From the IMG/VR virus record IMGVR_UViG_3300042350_004632, positions 1 through 64,000 of that record: a stretch of DNA of 64,000 nt. One strand, written 5' to 3'. Positions 18,558-28,050 of the stretch are shown here, piece after piece. The notes below the pieces were generated by a model that worked only from the letters and a program-made list of their open reading frames with translations, was not told the DNA's origin and ran no database searches. The DNA is from a virus. The position numbers and the translations under genes are program-made. Each line of letters starts with the position of its first letter. Position 1 is the stretch's first letter.

Positions 18558-21500
18558 ATGTCAATATTTAAAAGTACTCTTAAACCTGAAATAGCAGCTC
18601 AGCTTAAAGCTCGTGAAAAAATTATTTCACAAACTTCAGATTCTGGTGTTAAAGATAAAAAAGGTAATCCTATTTTTAATATAGGTACATTACCTAGAGA
18701 TAGCAACTTTCTTCGTTTTGCAGCTGGAAAAAATTCATGGGTTAGAATGGTATCATTTGTTGATGCTGACTATGGTTGTAAAAAAATAAAAAACAGCAGT
18801 GGTGAAGATATTATTAATCCAACAACAAATAAACCAAAAGTAGAATGTTTATATACAGGTAATCAATTAGCTAAAAAATATATTTTAGAAGGTGGTACTT
18901 TATATAACAGTGGTAAAGAAGGAGATGATACATTTTCTCTCAGAAGAGGAGTAAATAAAACAGATGGAGTGTATGGTAGTAATATAGATAGAATATCTAA
19001 CACAGGAACCACATTAGATAGACCATTAGGTTTAAGACCAATGCCTGGTATTACATCATTAAATGTTACTAATAAAAGTGCTTATGGTTCATTAAGAGAA
19101 GCTACTGTTGAATATTACTGTTGGGATAAACATCAATTAGAAGAAATAGAACTTCTATATATGAGACCAGGCTATTCAGTCATGCTAGAATGGGGATGGT
19201 CACAATATCTAGATCATGGTGTCGCTAATGATATAAATAAATATCCTGATAATATATCAATAAAAAATTTTGATCTTAATACTATAGATGCTTTTAAAGC
19301 AGAAACTGAAGATTATGTTTATAGTCAAATTGATGAACTTGTATCAAAATCTAAAGGTAATTATGATGCTATTTTAGGACTTGTAAAAAATTTCTCATGG
19401 CAATTAATGCCTAATGGTGGATATCGTTGTACAACTATATTAATATCTAGAGGTGAAGTTTTAGAAACAATAAAAGCTAGTTCTAACCCTAATATTATAT
19501 TAGGTAGCACACCACCTCCTGCGCCTGTTAATATTGATGGAACAACAGTTGGATCAAGTTCTCCTATTTTCACATTATTTGAACGAATATTCTTAACAAT
19601 TAAGGCCGCTATTAATAAAAGTGAAATAACAAATCCTGATGGAGAAATCAGACAACAAATAGTACCAAAACCAAATCCAGAAGATCCAAATACACCTCCT
19701 CCTACTCTTTCAGAAGACGCTCAAGCTCAGTTAGATAAATTTGATACTTATGCTTCTGAAACATATAATTCTATTAAGTCTAATTTGGAAGATCAAAAAA
19801 TCAAATACAAATTTGACATGGGTGATCAATTTGTTGATAGAAATTTTAATTTAAGTATAGCTGGTTTAGGTTTAGTTAGGTTATCTGAGGCATCAACAGA
19901 CGGTACAGGTATAGAATACATGAATATGAAAACATTCATAGTTATACTTAATAGATTTTTTATACCTAGAAATAAAGAAACAGGTGATCCTTTACTTTAC
20001 CTAGTAATACCAGAAGAAACAACTTGTTTAATGAGTGAGGATAGTGTTAGTATTGATCCTACAATATGTTTGATAAGCAATGATTTAGCTACATTTATAA
20101 CAGATAGTGAATCAACAACAGATCAACAAGATCGTGGATTTAACCCTTTAATGTTTAATGGATTTACATTTGATCCTGCTTTAAATTCTTACAAAGCAGG
20201 TTCATCATATGTCTTACCTTCCTTTTATAAACAAGATACTATTAAACAAAAAGATGGTTATAAAGTTGTTAGTGTAGGAAAAATAGGAAATATATATATT
20301 TCTATAGGCAAAATATTAGAAGTATATAGAAAATATTCAGGCGGAGAAAATGGAGTAGATATAACTAAATTATTAACAGAATTACTAGAAGACATATCAT
20401 TTGCCTTAGGTGGAATAAATGACTTCAAATTATACACTAATAGAAATATTATCCAGATAATTGATGCTAAGTACTTAGAGACAGGTGAGGGCGCTAGTAG
20501 TAAATTCATGTTTGATACATTTGGTTTAAAAAGCATATGTCGAGATGTTAAGATTAATTCTCGTATATTTTCTGAACAATCAACTATGATTGGTATAGCC
20601 GCTGGTTCATCAGGAAATGTTAAAAATTTAGGTGATATTTATGCTTCAACACAAACTTATTTTAATGAAGGATTAAGTGATAGAATTAAAAATAATTTAG
20701 ATATATCAACATCTGAAACAGCTGGAAATAGCAGTATTTTAGATAAAGATGGAAAGGAAATAGAAGCTAATACATTATATTATTATAACATATATAATAA
20801 TGTATCAATATTAACAGGTTATATAAATAAAAAAATATTAGGAGATTACACTACAAAATATAATGTATCTACTGCTAATCCTAAAGGAATTAGAGAAACA
20901 AGAATACCACAACAAATAGAAACTAGTAATGCTTCTAATTTATTAAAAACTTTCCATTATCAAATAAATGGTAAAGATGTTAATTTCAAATCAATTATAC
21001 CTTTTGAACTTGAACTCACATTAGACGGGATAGGAGGATTTATTATTGGTCAAATTTTTAGAATTGATAAAGACATGTTACCTAGAAGTTATTATAACTC
21101 TAATGTTGGTTTTATAATCACAGGTATATCTCATTCTTTACAAAGTAATGATTGGATAACAACTTTAAAAACACAAATGTGTTTATTAGATAATGAAGCG
21201 ATTGAACTTTCTATTGATAAAAATAAATTAAAACAAGTAATACAACAGATTAAAACACAAATAAAAGGAAACTCATATTTGGTTTTTGCTATGGCTGATT
21301 ATTTAGTTTATCAAACTCTTAGAACAATAGGTGATAATAATCCAACTTTAAAAGAACCATTTTTAGAAGGAAATAAAAAATTAACTTCAAGTACTATAAG
21401 TTTTGATAGAGTAAAAGCAGATGATGCTGTGTATATATTCAACGCTCTAACAAGTACTACTAAAGCATTAACTTTTGATGAATATCTTACATTATGGTTT

Positions 21501-22046
21501 AACAAAGCAAGTCAAAATCCACCTCCTGATTTTCCCGCTACATTAGCAGAATTAAAAGAAGTGACAGTATATACTGGTCAGAAATTACAAACAGAAATAT
21601 TAACTGGTACAAATTTTTATAGAGGATTTTTTATAAAAGATCTTGGATCAGATAAATATAAAAAAAGCATAGATCAATCTCGTTTTGTAAAAGAATCAGA
21701 TTTTAAATCTACAGATATATTTTTATTTAGGATATTTGGAGATGAAGCTGGAGAGAAAATTAAAAATGATCTAACTACAATTGATGATAATCCTGATACA
21801 GTAACTTATTATGGTACAATAGTTAAATCTATTAATTTACAGAATTTATATCTTACAATGTTAAATGCTGTAAATCAAAATGTAATACAATCAAATGAAA
21901 CCTTTAGTGCATTTATAGATATAACAGCGGTTGAAAAATTTTCACAAGAAATTGATATTAAAAATATATCAAAAAATAAAATCATTTATGAAAGTAAATG
22001 TAAACAAGGATCAGAGTCATCAGGTTGTTTAAAACCAGTTAAATAA
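18558..22046 (+). CDS. large baseplate (hub-type) structural protein
   Basis: A 1162-residue protein following the gp53-like gene by 8 bases. The N-terminal region (residues ~150-300: LREATVEYYCWDKHQLEEIE, GYSVMLEWGWSQY) and a segment near 830-880 (LDGIGGFIIGQIFRIDKDML, then GFIITGISHSLQSNDWITTL) read like the oligomer-forming beta domains of baseplate hub proteins such as gp27 and gpD. The last ~270 residues are a separate helical region with no match I recognise. No lysozyme motif is visible. Hub identity is inferred from position and these segments. Confidence 0.6.
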   Translation: MSIFKSTLKPEIAAQLKAREKIISQTSDSGVKDKKGNPIFNIGTLPRDSNFLRFAAGKNSWVRMVSFVDADYGCKKIKNSSGEDIINPTTNKPKVECLYTGNQLAKKYILEGGTLYNSGKEGDDTFSLRRGVNKTDGVYGSNIDRISNTGTTLDRPLGLRPMPGITSLNVTNKSAYGSLREATVEYYCWDKHQLEEIELLYMRPGYSVMLEWGWSQYLDHGVANDINKYPDNISIKNFDLNTIDAFKAETEDYVYSQIDELVSKSKGNYDAILGLVKNFSWQLMPNGGYRCTTILISRGEVLETIKASSNPNIILGSTPPPAPVNIDGTTVGSSSPIFTLFERIFLTIKAAINKSEITNPDGEIRQQIVPKPNPEDPNTPPPTLSEDAQAQLDKFDTYASETYNSIKSNLEDQKIKYKFDMGDQFVDRNFNLSIAGLGLVRLSEASTDGTGIEYMNMKTFIVILNRFFIPRNKETGDPLLYLVIPEETTCLMSEDSVSIDPTICLISNDLATFITDSESTTDQQDRGFNPLMFNGFTFDPALNSYKAGSSYVLPSFYKQDTIKQKDGYKVVSVGKIGNIYISIGKILEVYRKYSGGENGVDITKLLTELLEDISFALGGINDFKLYTNRNIIQIIDAKYLETGEGASSKFMFDTFGLKSICRDVKINSRIFSEQSTMIGIAAGSSGNVKNLGDIYASTQTYFNEGLSDRIKNNLDISTSETAGNSSILDKDGKEIEANTLYYYNIYNNVSILTGYINKKILGDYTTKYNVSTANPKGIRETRIPQQIETSNASNLLKTFHYQINGKDVNFKSIIPFELELTLDGIGGFIIGQIFRIDKDMLPRSYYNSNVGFIITGISHSLQSNDWITTLKTQMCLLDNEAIELSIDKNKLKQVIQQIKTQIKGNSYLVFAMADYLVYQTLRTIGDNNPTLKEPFLEGNKKLTSSTISFDRVKADDAVYIFNALTSTTKALTFDEYLTLWFNKASQNPPPDFPATLAELKEVTVYTGQKLQTEILTGTNFYRGFFIKDLGSDKYKKSIDQSRFVKESDFKSTDIFLFRIFGDEAGEKIKNDLTTIDDNPDTVTYYGTIVKSINLQNLYLTMLNAVNQNVIQSNETFSAFIDITAVEKFSQEIDIKNISKNKIIYESKCKQGSESSGCLKPVK

Positions 22047-22060
22047 AATATTTAGAATAA

Positions 22061-25000
22061 ATGAATATATCTCCTTCAAATATAGTTGAGACTGGATATG
22101 ACCAAGGGTTTAAATTTGTAGACTCTAAGGGAGATTACTATAAAGGATTTTATCATAAAGATGATAAAGATAGATATTGGACTGGTCAAACACATACAAT
22201 AGCATCTATTAGAATATATGATACACGTAAACCAATTAATACAGATCCAAATAGTTTAGTTAAAACTCTAGGCTCAAATAATGCTTATAATAAACATTAT
22301 AATCAAAATCTAGCTACAGTTTTATTAAAATCAGATTTCATTCAACCAACAGATACTGATTATAGTTTAGGATTTTTTCCTCGTTATATAGTTCAATTAA
22401 AGGCATCAACAATACCTGAAAATAACATATATGAGTTAAATGCTATTAATTTTAACAAATATAGAAATGATGTTAGTTTTTTAAATTCATATAATGCTAT
22501 TGTTATAGGATGGAAATTAACAGGTCCATTAAATGATGTATATAAAAATAATGTTAGAATTCAACCTGGTCTTATAGATTCTAACTTACGCGCTATAGCA
22601 GATGCAAATAAAACTATTATAAATCTAAACAAATATTTAACTGATCCCCTTCAATATACTTTAATTAATGAACGTTTAGAACTAGAAATTATAACCAATC
22701 CAGTAGTGTTGGTAGAAGTACCAATATATGAAGAACTTGATCTATCAGTTTCATCATTACCTACTCCTAGTATAACAATAACTCCAACTTCAAGTCCCAC
22801 ACCTTCAATAAGTGTAAGTCCATCAATTGGATCTTCATTATCACCTAGTATTAGTGTTTCACCATCTATTACTATATCTAGAACACCATCAAAAACACCA
22901 AGTATTAGTAAATCTGCTTCAATTAGTAGAACACCTAGTGTTACTTTAAGTAAATCAATTTCTAAATCTCCTAGTATAACACCTTCAGTTAGTATCAGTG
23001 CTACACCAAGTGTAACACTAAGTGAAACACCTTCAATTAGTATTAGTGCTACACCAAGTGTTACACCAAGTGAAACACCTTCAATAAGTGTTAGTGCTAC
23101 ACCAAGTGAAACACCTTCAATAAGTGTTAGTGTTACACCAAGTGAAACACCTTCAATTAGTATTAGTGCTACTCCAAGTATTAGTATAACACCTAGTATT
23201 ACACCAACAATTAGTATAACACCATCAATAAATTCATCTATAACAGCTAGTCCTAGTATAACACCTAGTATTAGTATTAGTGCCACTCCAAGTAGAACAC
23301 CAAGTGAAACACCTTCAATAAGTGTATCTAAAACACCAAGTGTAACACCTTCAATTAGTATATCTGGAACACCAAGTGAAACACCTTCAATAAGTGTATC
23401 TAAAACACCAAGTATTTCTATTAGTACAACACCTAGTATTTCTATTAGTCAATCAATATCTAACACTCCAAGTATAACTGTTAGTAATTCTATAAGCAAT
23501 ACACCGAGTATTACTGTTAGTAATTCTATAAGTAATACTCCAAGTATTACTATAAGCAGCTCAATAAGTAACACACCTTCTGTAACACCAAGTATTTCTA
23601 TTAGTACAACACCTAGTATTTCTATTAGTCAATCAATATCTAACACTCCAAGTATTTCTATAAGTGCTACACCAAGTGTAACACCTAGTATCACTATAAG
23701 TAACTCAATTAGTAATACACCAAGCATATCAATTAGTCCATCTATTAGTAATACACCTTCTGTAACACCTAGTATAACAGTGAGTAACTCTATAAGTAAT
23801 ACACCAAGTATTTCTATAAGTGCTTCTATAAGTAATACTCCAAGTGTTACTCCAAGTATTTCAATTAGCGCTACACCAAGCATATCAATTAGTCCAACTC
23901 CAAGTATTTCAATTAGTAAATCAATATCCAATACTCCAAGTATTACTCCATCTATTAGTATTAGTGCAACACCAAGCGTTACACCTAGTATTACTATAAG
24001 TGCTTCTATTAGTAACACACCTAGTATAACTGTTAGTAACTCTATAAGTAATACTCCATCTGTAACACCTAGTATCACTATAAGCAACTCAATATCAAAT
24101 ACACCAAGTATTAGTATTAGTGCAACACCAAGTGTAACACCAAGTATTTCAATTAGTAAATCAATATCAAATACTCCATCTGTTACTCCATCTATTAGTA
24201 TTAGTGCAACACCAAGCGTTACACCTAGTATCACTAAATCAATATCAGTTAGTGTAACACCAAGTATATCAATAAGTAAATCTATTAGTAATACTCCATC
24301 TATAACACCTAGTATCACTATAAGCAACTCAATATCAAATACACCAAGTATTAGTATTAGTCCATCATTTAGCAATACACCTTCTATAACACCAACTCGA
24401 ACACCATCTGTAACTCCTTCACCAACAATATCTTATAGATCATGGTTATTAGCTAATGGCAACGATACAGTTTTCCATGATGGGTTTGAAGTTTGTGGGT
24501 GGTATCCAACAATAAGCACAACTACTTATTACACTTTACCTAATGTGACTAATCTATCAAACGGAACTACCATATACACTGATCCAGGATTAAGTATACC
24601 AATTAGTGAAAATAGTAATCCGTATGCTGTATATTTATCTGATGGTGTAAGCTATTGGAATATTGGAGACAATCCAACTGATGCTGGTAAGATATTTAAT
24701 GAAACTTCTTGTACTCCACCTTCACCAACACCTAGTATCACTAAATCAACATCAATTAGTGCTACACCAAGTATATCAATAAGTACTAGTATAAGTAAAA
24801 CACCAAGTATATCAATAAGTAAATCTATTAGTAGAACACCTAGTATTACACTAAGTAGAACACCTAGTGTTACACCAAGTATATCAATTAGTAAATCTAT
24901 AAGCAATACACCAAGTATTAGTATAAGTAAATCTATTAGTAACACACCTAGTATTACACCAAGTAGATCAGTAGCGGCAGCTAGTGTCACACCAAGTATT

Positions 25001-25387
25001 TCAATAAGTAAATCAATTAGTAATACTCCAAGTACATCACCTGCTGTAACAACATTTACAGTTAATATTTACGCTAAAACAGATGTTACTTTCCTAGGTG
25101 GAGCGGCATTATATACTTCAACTGATAATGTTAACTGGACTAGAAGAGGATCAGCTATGGGTACAGGTTGTGTAGTTAAATATGGTCCTGTCAGTATAGC
25201 TAATGGTACAACAATATACTATCAAGTAGCTGATAACGCAGTTAATCCAGGTTCTGGTGGTGATACTTACTTCCATGGCGCAAGTACAAATACAACATGT
25301 CCAGCAGCAAGTACATCTTGTGTAGGATCATTTGTTGTAACAGCGAATACTAATAGAGCACTTACAGCGCAAGAAATAGTTTGTTAA
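22061..25387 (+). CDS. second giant Ser/Thr/Pro/Ile-repeat virion protein
   Basis: A 1108-residue protein. Residues 1-230 are an ordinary globular domain (PSNIVETGYDQGFKFVDSKG start) probably docking on the baseplate. Residues about 233-788 and 887-996 are TPS/SIS four-residue-block repeats. A globular insert at about 789-886 is homologous to the one in the gene at 5510. The last ~110 residues repeat that protein's C-terminal domain (DNVNWTRRGSAMGTGCVVKY). Different N-termini on a shared stalk and tip suggest modular reuse of one distal structure at two virion sites. The mucin-like repeat could be an O-glycan target. Confidence 0.6.
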   Translation: MNISPSNIVETGYDQGFKFVDSKGDYYKGFYHKDDKDRYWTGQTHTIASIRIYDTRKPINTDPNSLVKTLGSNNAYNKHYNQNLATVLLKSDFIQPTDTDYSLGFFPRYIVQLKASTIPENNIYELNAINFNKYRNDVSFLNSYNAIVIGWKLTGPLNDVYKNNVRIQPGLIDSNLRAIADANKTIINLNKYLTDPLQYTLINERLELEIITNPVVLVEVPIYEELDLSVSSLPTPSITITPTSSPTPSISVSPSIGSSLSPSISVSPSITISRTPSKTPSISKSASISRTPSVTLSKSISKSPSITPSVSISATPSVTLSETPSISISATPSVTPSETPSISVSATPSETPSISVSVTPSETPSISISATPSISITPSITPTISITPSINSSITASPSITPSISISATPSRTPSETPSISVSKTPSVTPSISISGTPSETPSISVSKTPSISISTTPSISISQSISNTPSITVSNSISNTPSITVSNSISNTPSITISSSISNTPSVTPSISISTTPSISISQSISNTPSISISATPSVTPSITISNSISNTPSISISPSISNTPSVTPSITVSNSISNTPSISISASISNTPSVTPSISISATPSISISPTPSISISKSISNTPSITPSISISATPSVTPSITISASISNTPSITVSNSISNTPSVTPSITISNSISNTPSISISATPSVTPSISISKSISNTPSVTPSISISATPSVTPSITKSISVSVTPSISISKSISNTPSITPSITISNSISNTPSISISPSFSNTPSITPTRTPSVTPSPTISYRSWLLANGNDTVFHDGFEVCGWYPTISTTTYYTLPNVTNLSNGTTIYTDPGLSIPISENSNPYAVYLSDGVSYWNIGDNPTDAGKIFNETSCTPPSPTPSITKSTSISATPSISISTSISKTPSISISKSISRTPSITLSRTPSVTPSISISKSISNTPSISISKSISNTPSITPSRSVAAASVTPSISISKSISNTPSTSPAVTTFTVNIYAKTDVTFLGGAALYTSTDNVNWTRRGSAMGTGCVVKYGPVSIANGTTIYYQVADNAVNPGSGGDTYFHGASTNTTCPAASTSCVGSFVVTANTNRALTAQEIVC
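22760..24425 (+). repeat. degenerate TPS/SIS coding repeat, second gene
   Basis: A repeat of the same four-residue-block type as at 5710-7770, with extra variants (TPSETPSISV, TPSISITPS) in its first 600 bases that are rare in the first gene. Its later part is much closer to the first gene, which suggests exchange between the two. Continues at 24720-25045. Confidence 0.9.
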
Positions 25388-25404
25388 AATAAAGATTTGG
25401 TTAT
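25052..25404 (+). repeat. duplicated 3' module, copy 2
   Basis: Partner of 8767-9119: the last ~110 codons and ~17 bases past the stop codon match closely. The copy again supplies the TTTG box of the promoter for the next gene. Confidence 0.85.
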
Positions 25405-25427
25405 CTAGATTTTTAACTATATATTTA
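25396..25427 (+). promoter_or_regulatory. predicted Bacteroidota-type promoter
   Basis: TTTG at 25396-25399, 20 bases, TATATTTA at 25420-25427; the ATG of the polymerase-like gene is at 25444 with AAAGG just before it. Confidence 0.6.
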
Positions 25428-25443
25428 ATCTATAATAAAGGTT

Positions 25444-26712
25444 ATGTTTTATATAGTCGAAACAAAAGAACAACTTGAACATTTAGGTAAACCAGAAAAC
25501 AATACTTGTTTTATTAATGTCACTACATTAAATGATAATAGTCATCCATCATTAACTAAACCATGTTTGGTGTATTATAATGATGGAGATAAAGGTTATA
25601 TATTACCTATAGACCATAGTGAAGCATTTAAGCTAGATTGGGAAACAGTTAAAGAATTTATTTCTAGTATTGACACTGTCTATGTTTTAGATAAAAAATA
25701 CCATTTATATTTTCTATCAGGTGATAATTTATTAGATATTAATTTTACTAATTATGTTGATGAATCACAATTTGATACTAAAGTACATACTGATTTTAAT
25801 AATCAAAAATATTATATAAATGATTTAAATTCACTTATACCCATACCTAAACATTATGAAAAATGGGAAAATATATATACTCATTTAAAGGATAAATTAT
25901 ATTTTTCTAAATTTTACACTAATCATAAAAACGAATTTTTAAATACGTTTACTGAAGTATTTTACCAGATTGAAAAAAGTGGTATAGGTATTGATTCACG
26001 TAAGTTTAATAAACATTTTGAAACTACTTGGAAAGATAATTCGATTTACGGGAATACAGTTTATACACAATACAATTTATATAATTTAACTACTCGTCCG
26101 TCAAACGCATTTAATGGCGTTAATTACGCCGCTTTACCTAAGGGTAGCGCACGTGAGTCATTTGAACCAAATAATTATGTTTTTGTTGAATTTGATTACA
26201 GTGCTTACCATCCACGTATAATAGCTAAAATGATTGGTTATACATTTGAAGGTGAACCATATGATGAAGTACCTAAAGAAATTATGTTCCAAAACATATA
26301 TGGTGGTATTAGAGATGAATATGCTTGGTTTCCATTTTTTGCTAAATTAAATGAATGGTTAGATAATAAATGGAAAGAATTCAAATCAACACATATTAAT
26401 AGTTTAATATTACCTTCAGGTATTACTATACCACAAATAAAAATAGAAAATCCAAATAAAAATAAAATATTAAGTTACTTAATCCAATCATACGAAACAT
26501 ATTATAATACATTAACATTAGAACGTGTGTTAAAATTACTAGATGGTAAAAAAACTAAAATAGTATTATACACATATGATTCTATATTGTTAGATGTAGC
26601 TAAAGAAGATATTAAAACATTATTACCCAAAATTAAACAAGAGCTAGAGGCTAATGGTTTCCCAACCCGTATGAGTGTTGGCGAGAATTATGGCGCTTTA
26701 GTAAAAAAATAA
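25444..26712 (+). CDS. family A DNA polymerase-like protein
   Basis: A 422-residue protein with the three polymerase motifs of family A. Motif A is EFDYSAYHPRI with the catalytic Asp near residue 251. Motif B is K-E-I-M-F-Q-N-I-Y-G from residue 278, fitting K-x3-F-x3-Y-G. Motif C is LYTYDSILLD with Asp 379. RPSNAFNGVNYAALPKG fits the template-contact segment before motif A. Motif C reads Y-D-S rather than the usual H-D-E. It is much shorter than T7 or Pol I enzymes, and I see no 3'-5' exonuclease motifs in its first 200 residues. It starts the replication module, yet a family B polymerase is also present at 52467. It could be a repair or gap-filling enzyme. Confidence 0.75.
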   Translation: MFYIVETKEQLEHLGKPENNTCFINVTTLNDNSHPSLTKPCLVYYNDGDKGYILPIDHSEAFKLDWETVKEFISSIDTVYVLDKKYHLYFLSGDNLLDINFTNYVDESQFDTKVHTDFNNQKYYINDLNSLIPIPKHYEKWENIYTHLKDKLYFSKFYTNHKNEFLNTFTEVFYQIEKSGIGIDSRKFNKHFETTWKDNSIYGNTVYTQYNLYNLTTRPSNAFNGVNYAALPKGSARESFEPNNYVFVEFDYSAYHPRIIAKMIGYTFEGEPYDEVPKEIMFQNIYGGIRDEYAWFPFFAKLNEWLDNKWKEFKSTHINSLILPSGITIPQIKIENPNKNKILSYLIQSYETYYNTLTLERVLKLLDGKKTKIVLYTYDSILLDVAKEDIKTLLPKIKQELEANGFPTRMSVGENYGALVKK

Positions 26713-26719
26713 CATATTT

Positions 26720-27145
26720 ATGGAATATAATATAACCATACAAGAATTGGCCAATAAGTTATTCGGAACTTTCGCAAAGAAAGAAGACATAGATCAAACG
26801 TTAGACATTATAACTGGTCGCTACTCTATTCTATATAATAAAATTTTTATTTTAGAATCAAAAGATAGTGACGAGGTTATATTTACTTATAATATTGATC
26901 CAGGTAATATGAGTACAACTTCTGTATTACCTAACACTATATTAGTACATCGTAAAAAAGAATCGAATACTTTATATACTATTAATGCTTTAAACGCGTT
27001 AATTAAATCTTTAAATAATGGTTATGCAGATCCTAATTACAGAATAGAATGGAACGACTATCGCAACACAATTCTACTCACACAAGGTCCAGACCAATTA
27101 AGAAAATTGGAAACAACAATTCACAAAATAATTAATATTAACTAA
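26720..27145 (+). CDS. hypothetical protein in replication module
   Basis: A 141-residue acidic-to-neutral protein, 7 bases after the polymerase-like gene. The start (TIQELANKLFGTFAKKEDID) is helical and the rest is mixed alpha/beta (NTILVHRKKESNTLYTINAL; YRIEWNDYRNTILLTQG). No motif or family recognised. Placement between a polymerase and the SSB suggests a replication or regulatory role, but nothing in the sequence proves it. Confidence 0.5.
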   Translation: MEYNITIQELANKLFGTFAKKEDIDQTLDIITGRYSILYNKIFILESKDSDEVIFTYNIDPGNMSTTSVLPNTILVHRKKESNTLYTINALNALIKSLNNGYADPNYRIEWNDYRNTILLTQGPDQLRKLETTIHKIININ

Positions 27146-27179
27146 GAGCTTTTAGAAATGAAAGCTTTTGTTAACTTAG
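27141..27179 (+). terminator. terminator-like stem-loop
   Basis: CTAAG and AGCTTT pair with AAAGCT and CTTAG across 27142-27179 around the loop TAGAAATG, with TTTTG after the inner stem. Weak as a terminator; it immediately precedes the SSB promoter. Confidence 0.45.
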
Positions 27180-27180
27180 G

Positions 27181-27212
27181 TTTGGCCTCTAATTTTTCTG
27201 ATGCTATATTTA
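27181..27212 (+). promoter_or_regulatory. predicted Bacteroidota-type promoter of the SSB gene
   Basis: TTTG at 27181-27184, 20 bases, TATATTTA at 27205-27212; the SSB ATG is 26 bases further at 27239. Confidence 0.6.
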
Positions 27213-27238
27213 GTTATAAATAAATAAACAGTTATAAT

Positions 27239-28045
27239 ATGGATTTAAATCAAATTAAGCAACGTATGCAATCGTTGCAAAACAAAAAAGGCGGCTTCAT
27301 TAAAGAAGATCGTACTAAGACATTTTGGGCTCCACCTATTGGCAAAGCAGTAATTCGTATTGTTCCATCCAAATTTAACAAAGCTAATCCGTTTAGAGAA
27401 GTGATGTTTCATTATGGTATTGGAAACAAAACAATGTTATCGTTAACTAACTTTGGTGAAAAAGATCCAATTGTTGAATTTGCATCTCAGTTAAGAAAAA
27501 CTAGTGACAAGGAAAATTGGTCATTAGCTAAGAAAATTAGTCCTAAAATGAGGATATTTGTTCCTGTTATTGTTAGAGGCGAAGAAGATAAAGGTGTTCG
27601 TCTATGGCAGTTTGGTAGGGAAATGTATCTTGAACTATTAGGTATTGCTGAAGATGAGGATATTGGAGATTACACTGATATTATGGATGGTAGAGATTTA
27701 ACAATCGATACTGTTGGTCCTGAAGTTACAGGTACTAAATTCAATAAATCATCAGTTCGTATTAAACCAAAAACATCAGGATTATCTGATGATAATGAAG
27801 CCATTAAAAAATGGATTAGTGAACAACCAGATGTACTTGAACTCTATAAGAAATATGAGTTTGATGAAATGAAAAACATGTTGATGGAATGGTTAGAACC
27901 AAGTGAAGAAACAACTACTGAAGAAGAAACAACTGACGAAGTTACAGACACACCAGTAGTAGAATCACCTAAGACTAATTATGCGTTAAATACTAAGAAA
28001 AAAGGATTTGACGAGAATGAATTTGATGAACTTTTTAATAAATAA
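27239..28045 (+). CDS. single-stranded DNA-binding protein, T4 gp32-like
   Basis: A 268-residue gp32-type SSB that coats exposed single strands in replication and recombination. The N-terminus is a basic helix (MDLNQIKQRMQSLQNKKGG) like the cooperativity domain of gp32. The core has strands with aromatic and basic residues (FWAPPIGKAVIRIVPSKFN; VPVIVRGEEDKGVRLWQFG). The end is an acidic, Thr/Glu-rich tail (residues ~215-268) of the sort used to recruit partners, closing with DENEFDELF. I do not see the full gp32 zinc motif. It has its own predicted promoter and precedes the recombinase by 5 bases. Confidence 0.85.
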   Translation: MDLNQIKQRMQSLQNKKGGFIKEDRTKTFWAPPIGKAVIRIVPSKFNKANPFREVMFHYGIGNKTMLSLTNFGEKDPIVEFASQLRKTSDKENWSLAKKISPKMRIFVPVIVRGEEDKGVRLWQFGREMYLELLGIAEDEDIGDYTDIMDGRDLTIDTVGPEVTGTKFNKSSVRIKPKTSGLSDDNEAIKKWISEQPDVLELYKKYEFDEMKNMLMEWLEPSEETTTEEETTDEVTDTPVVESPKTNYALNTKKKGFDENEFDELFNK

Positions 28046-28050
28046 TTATT

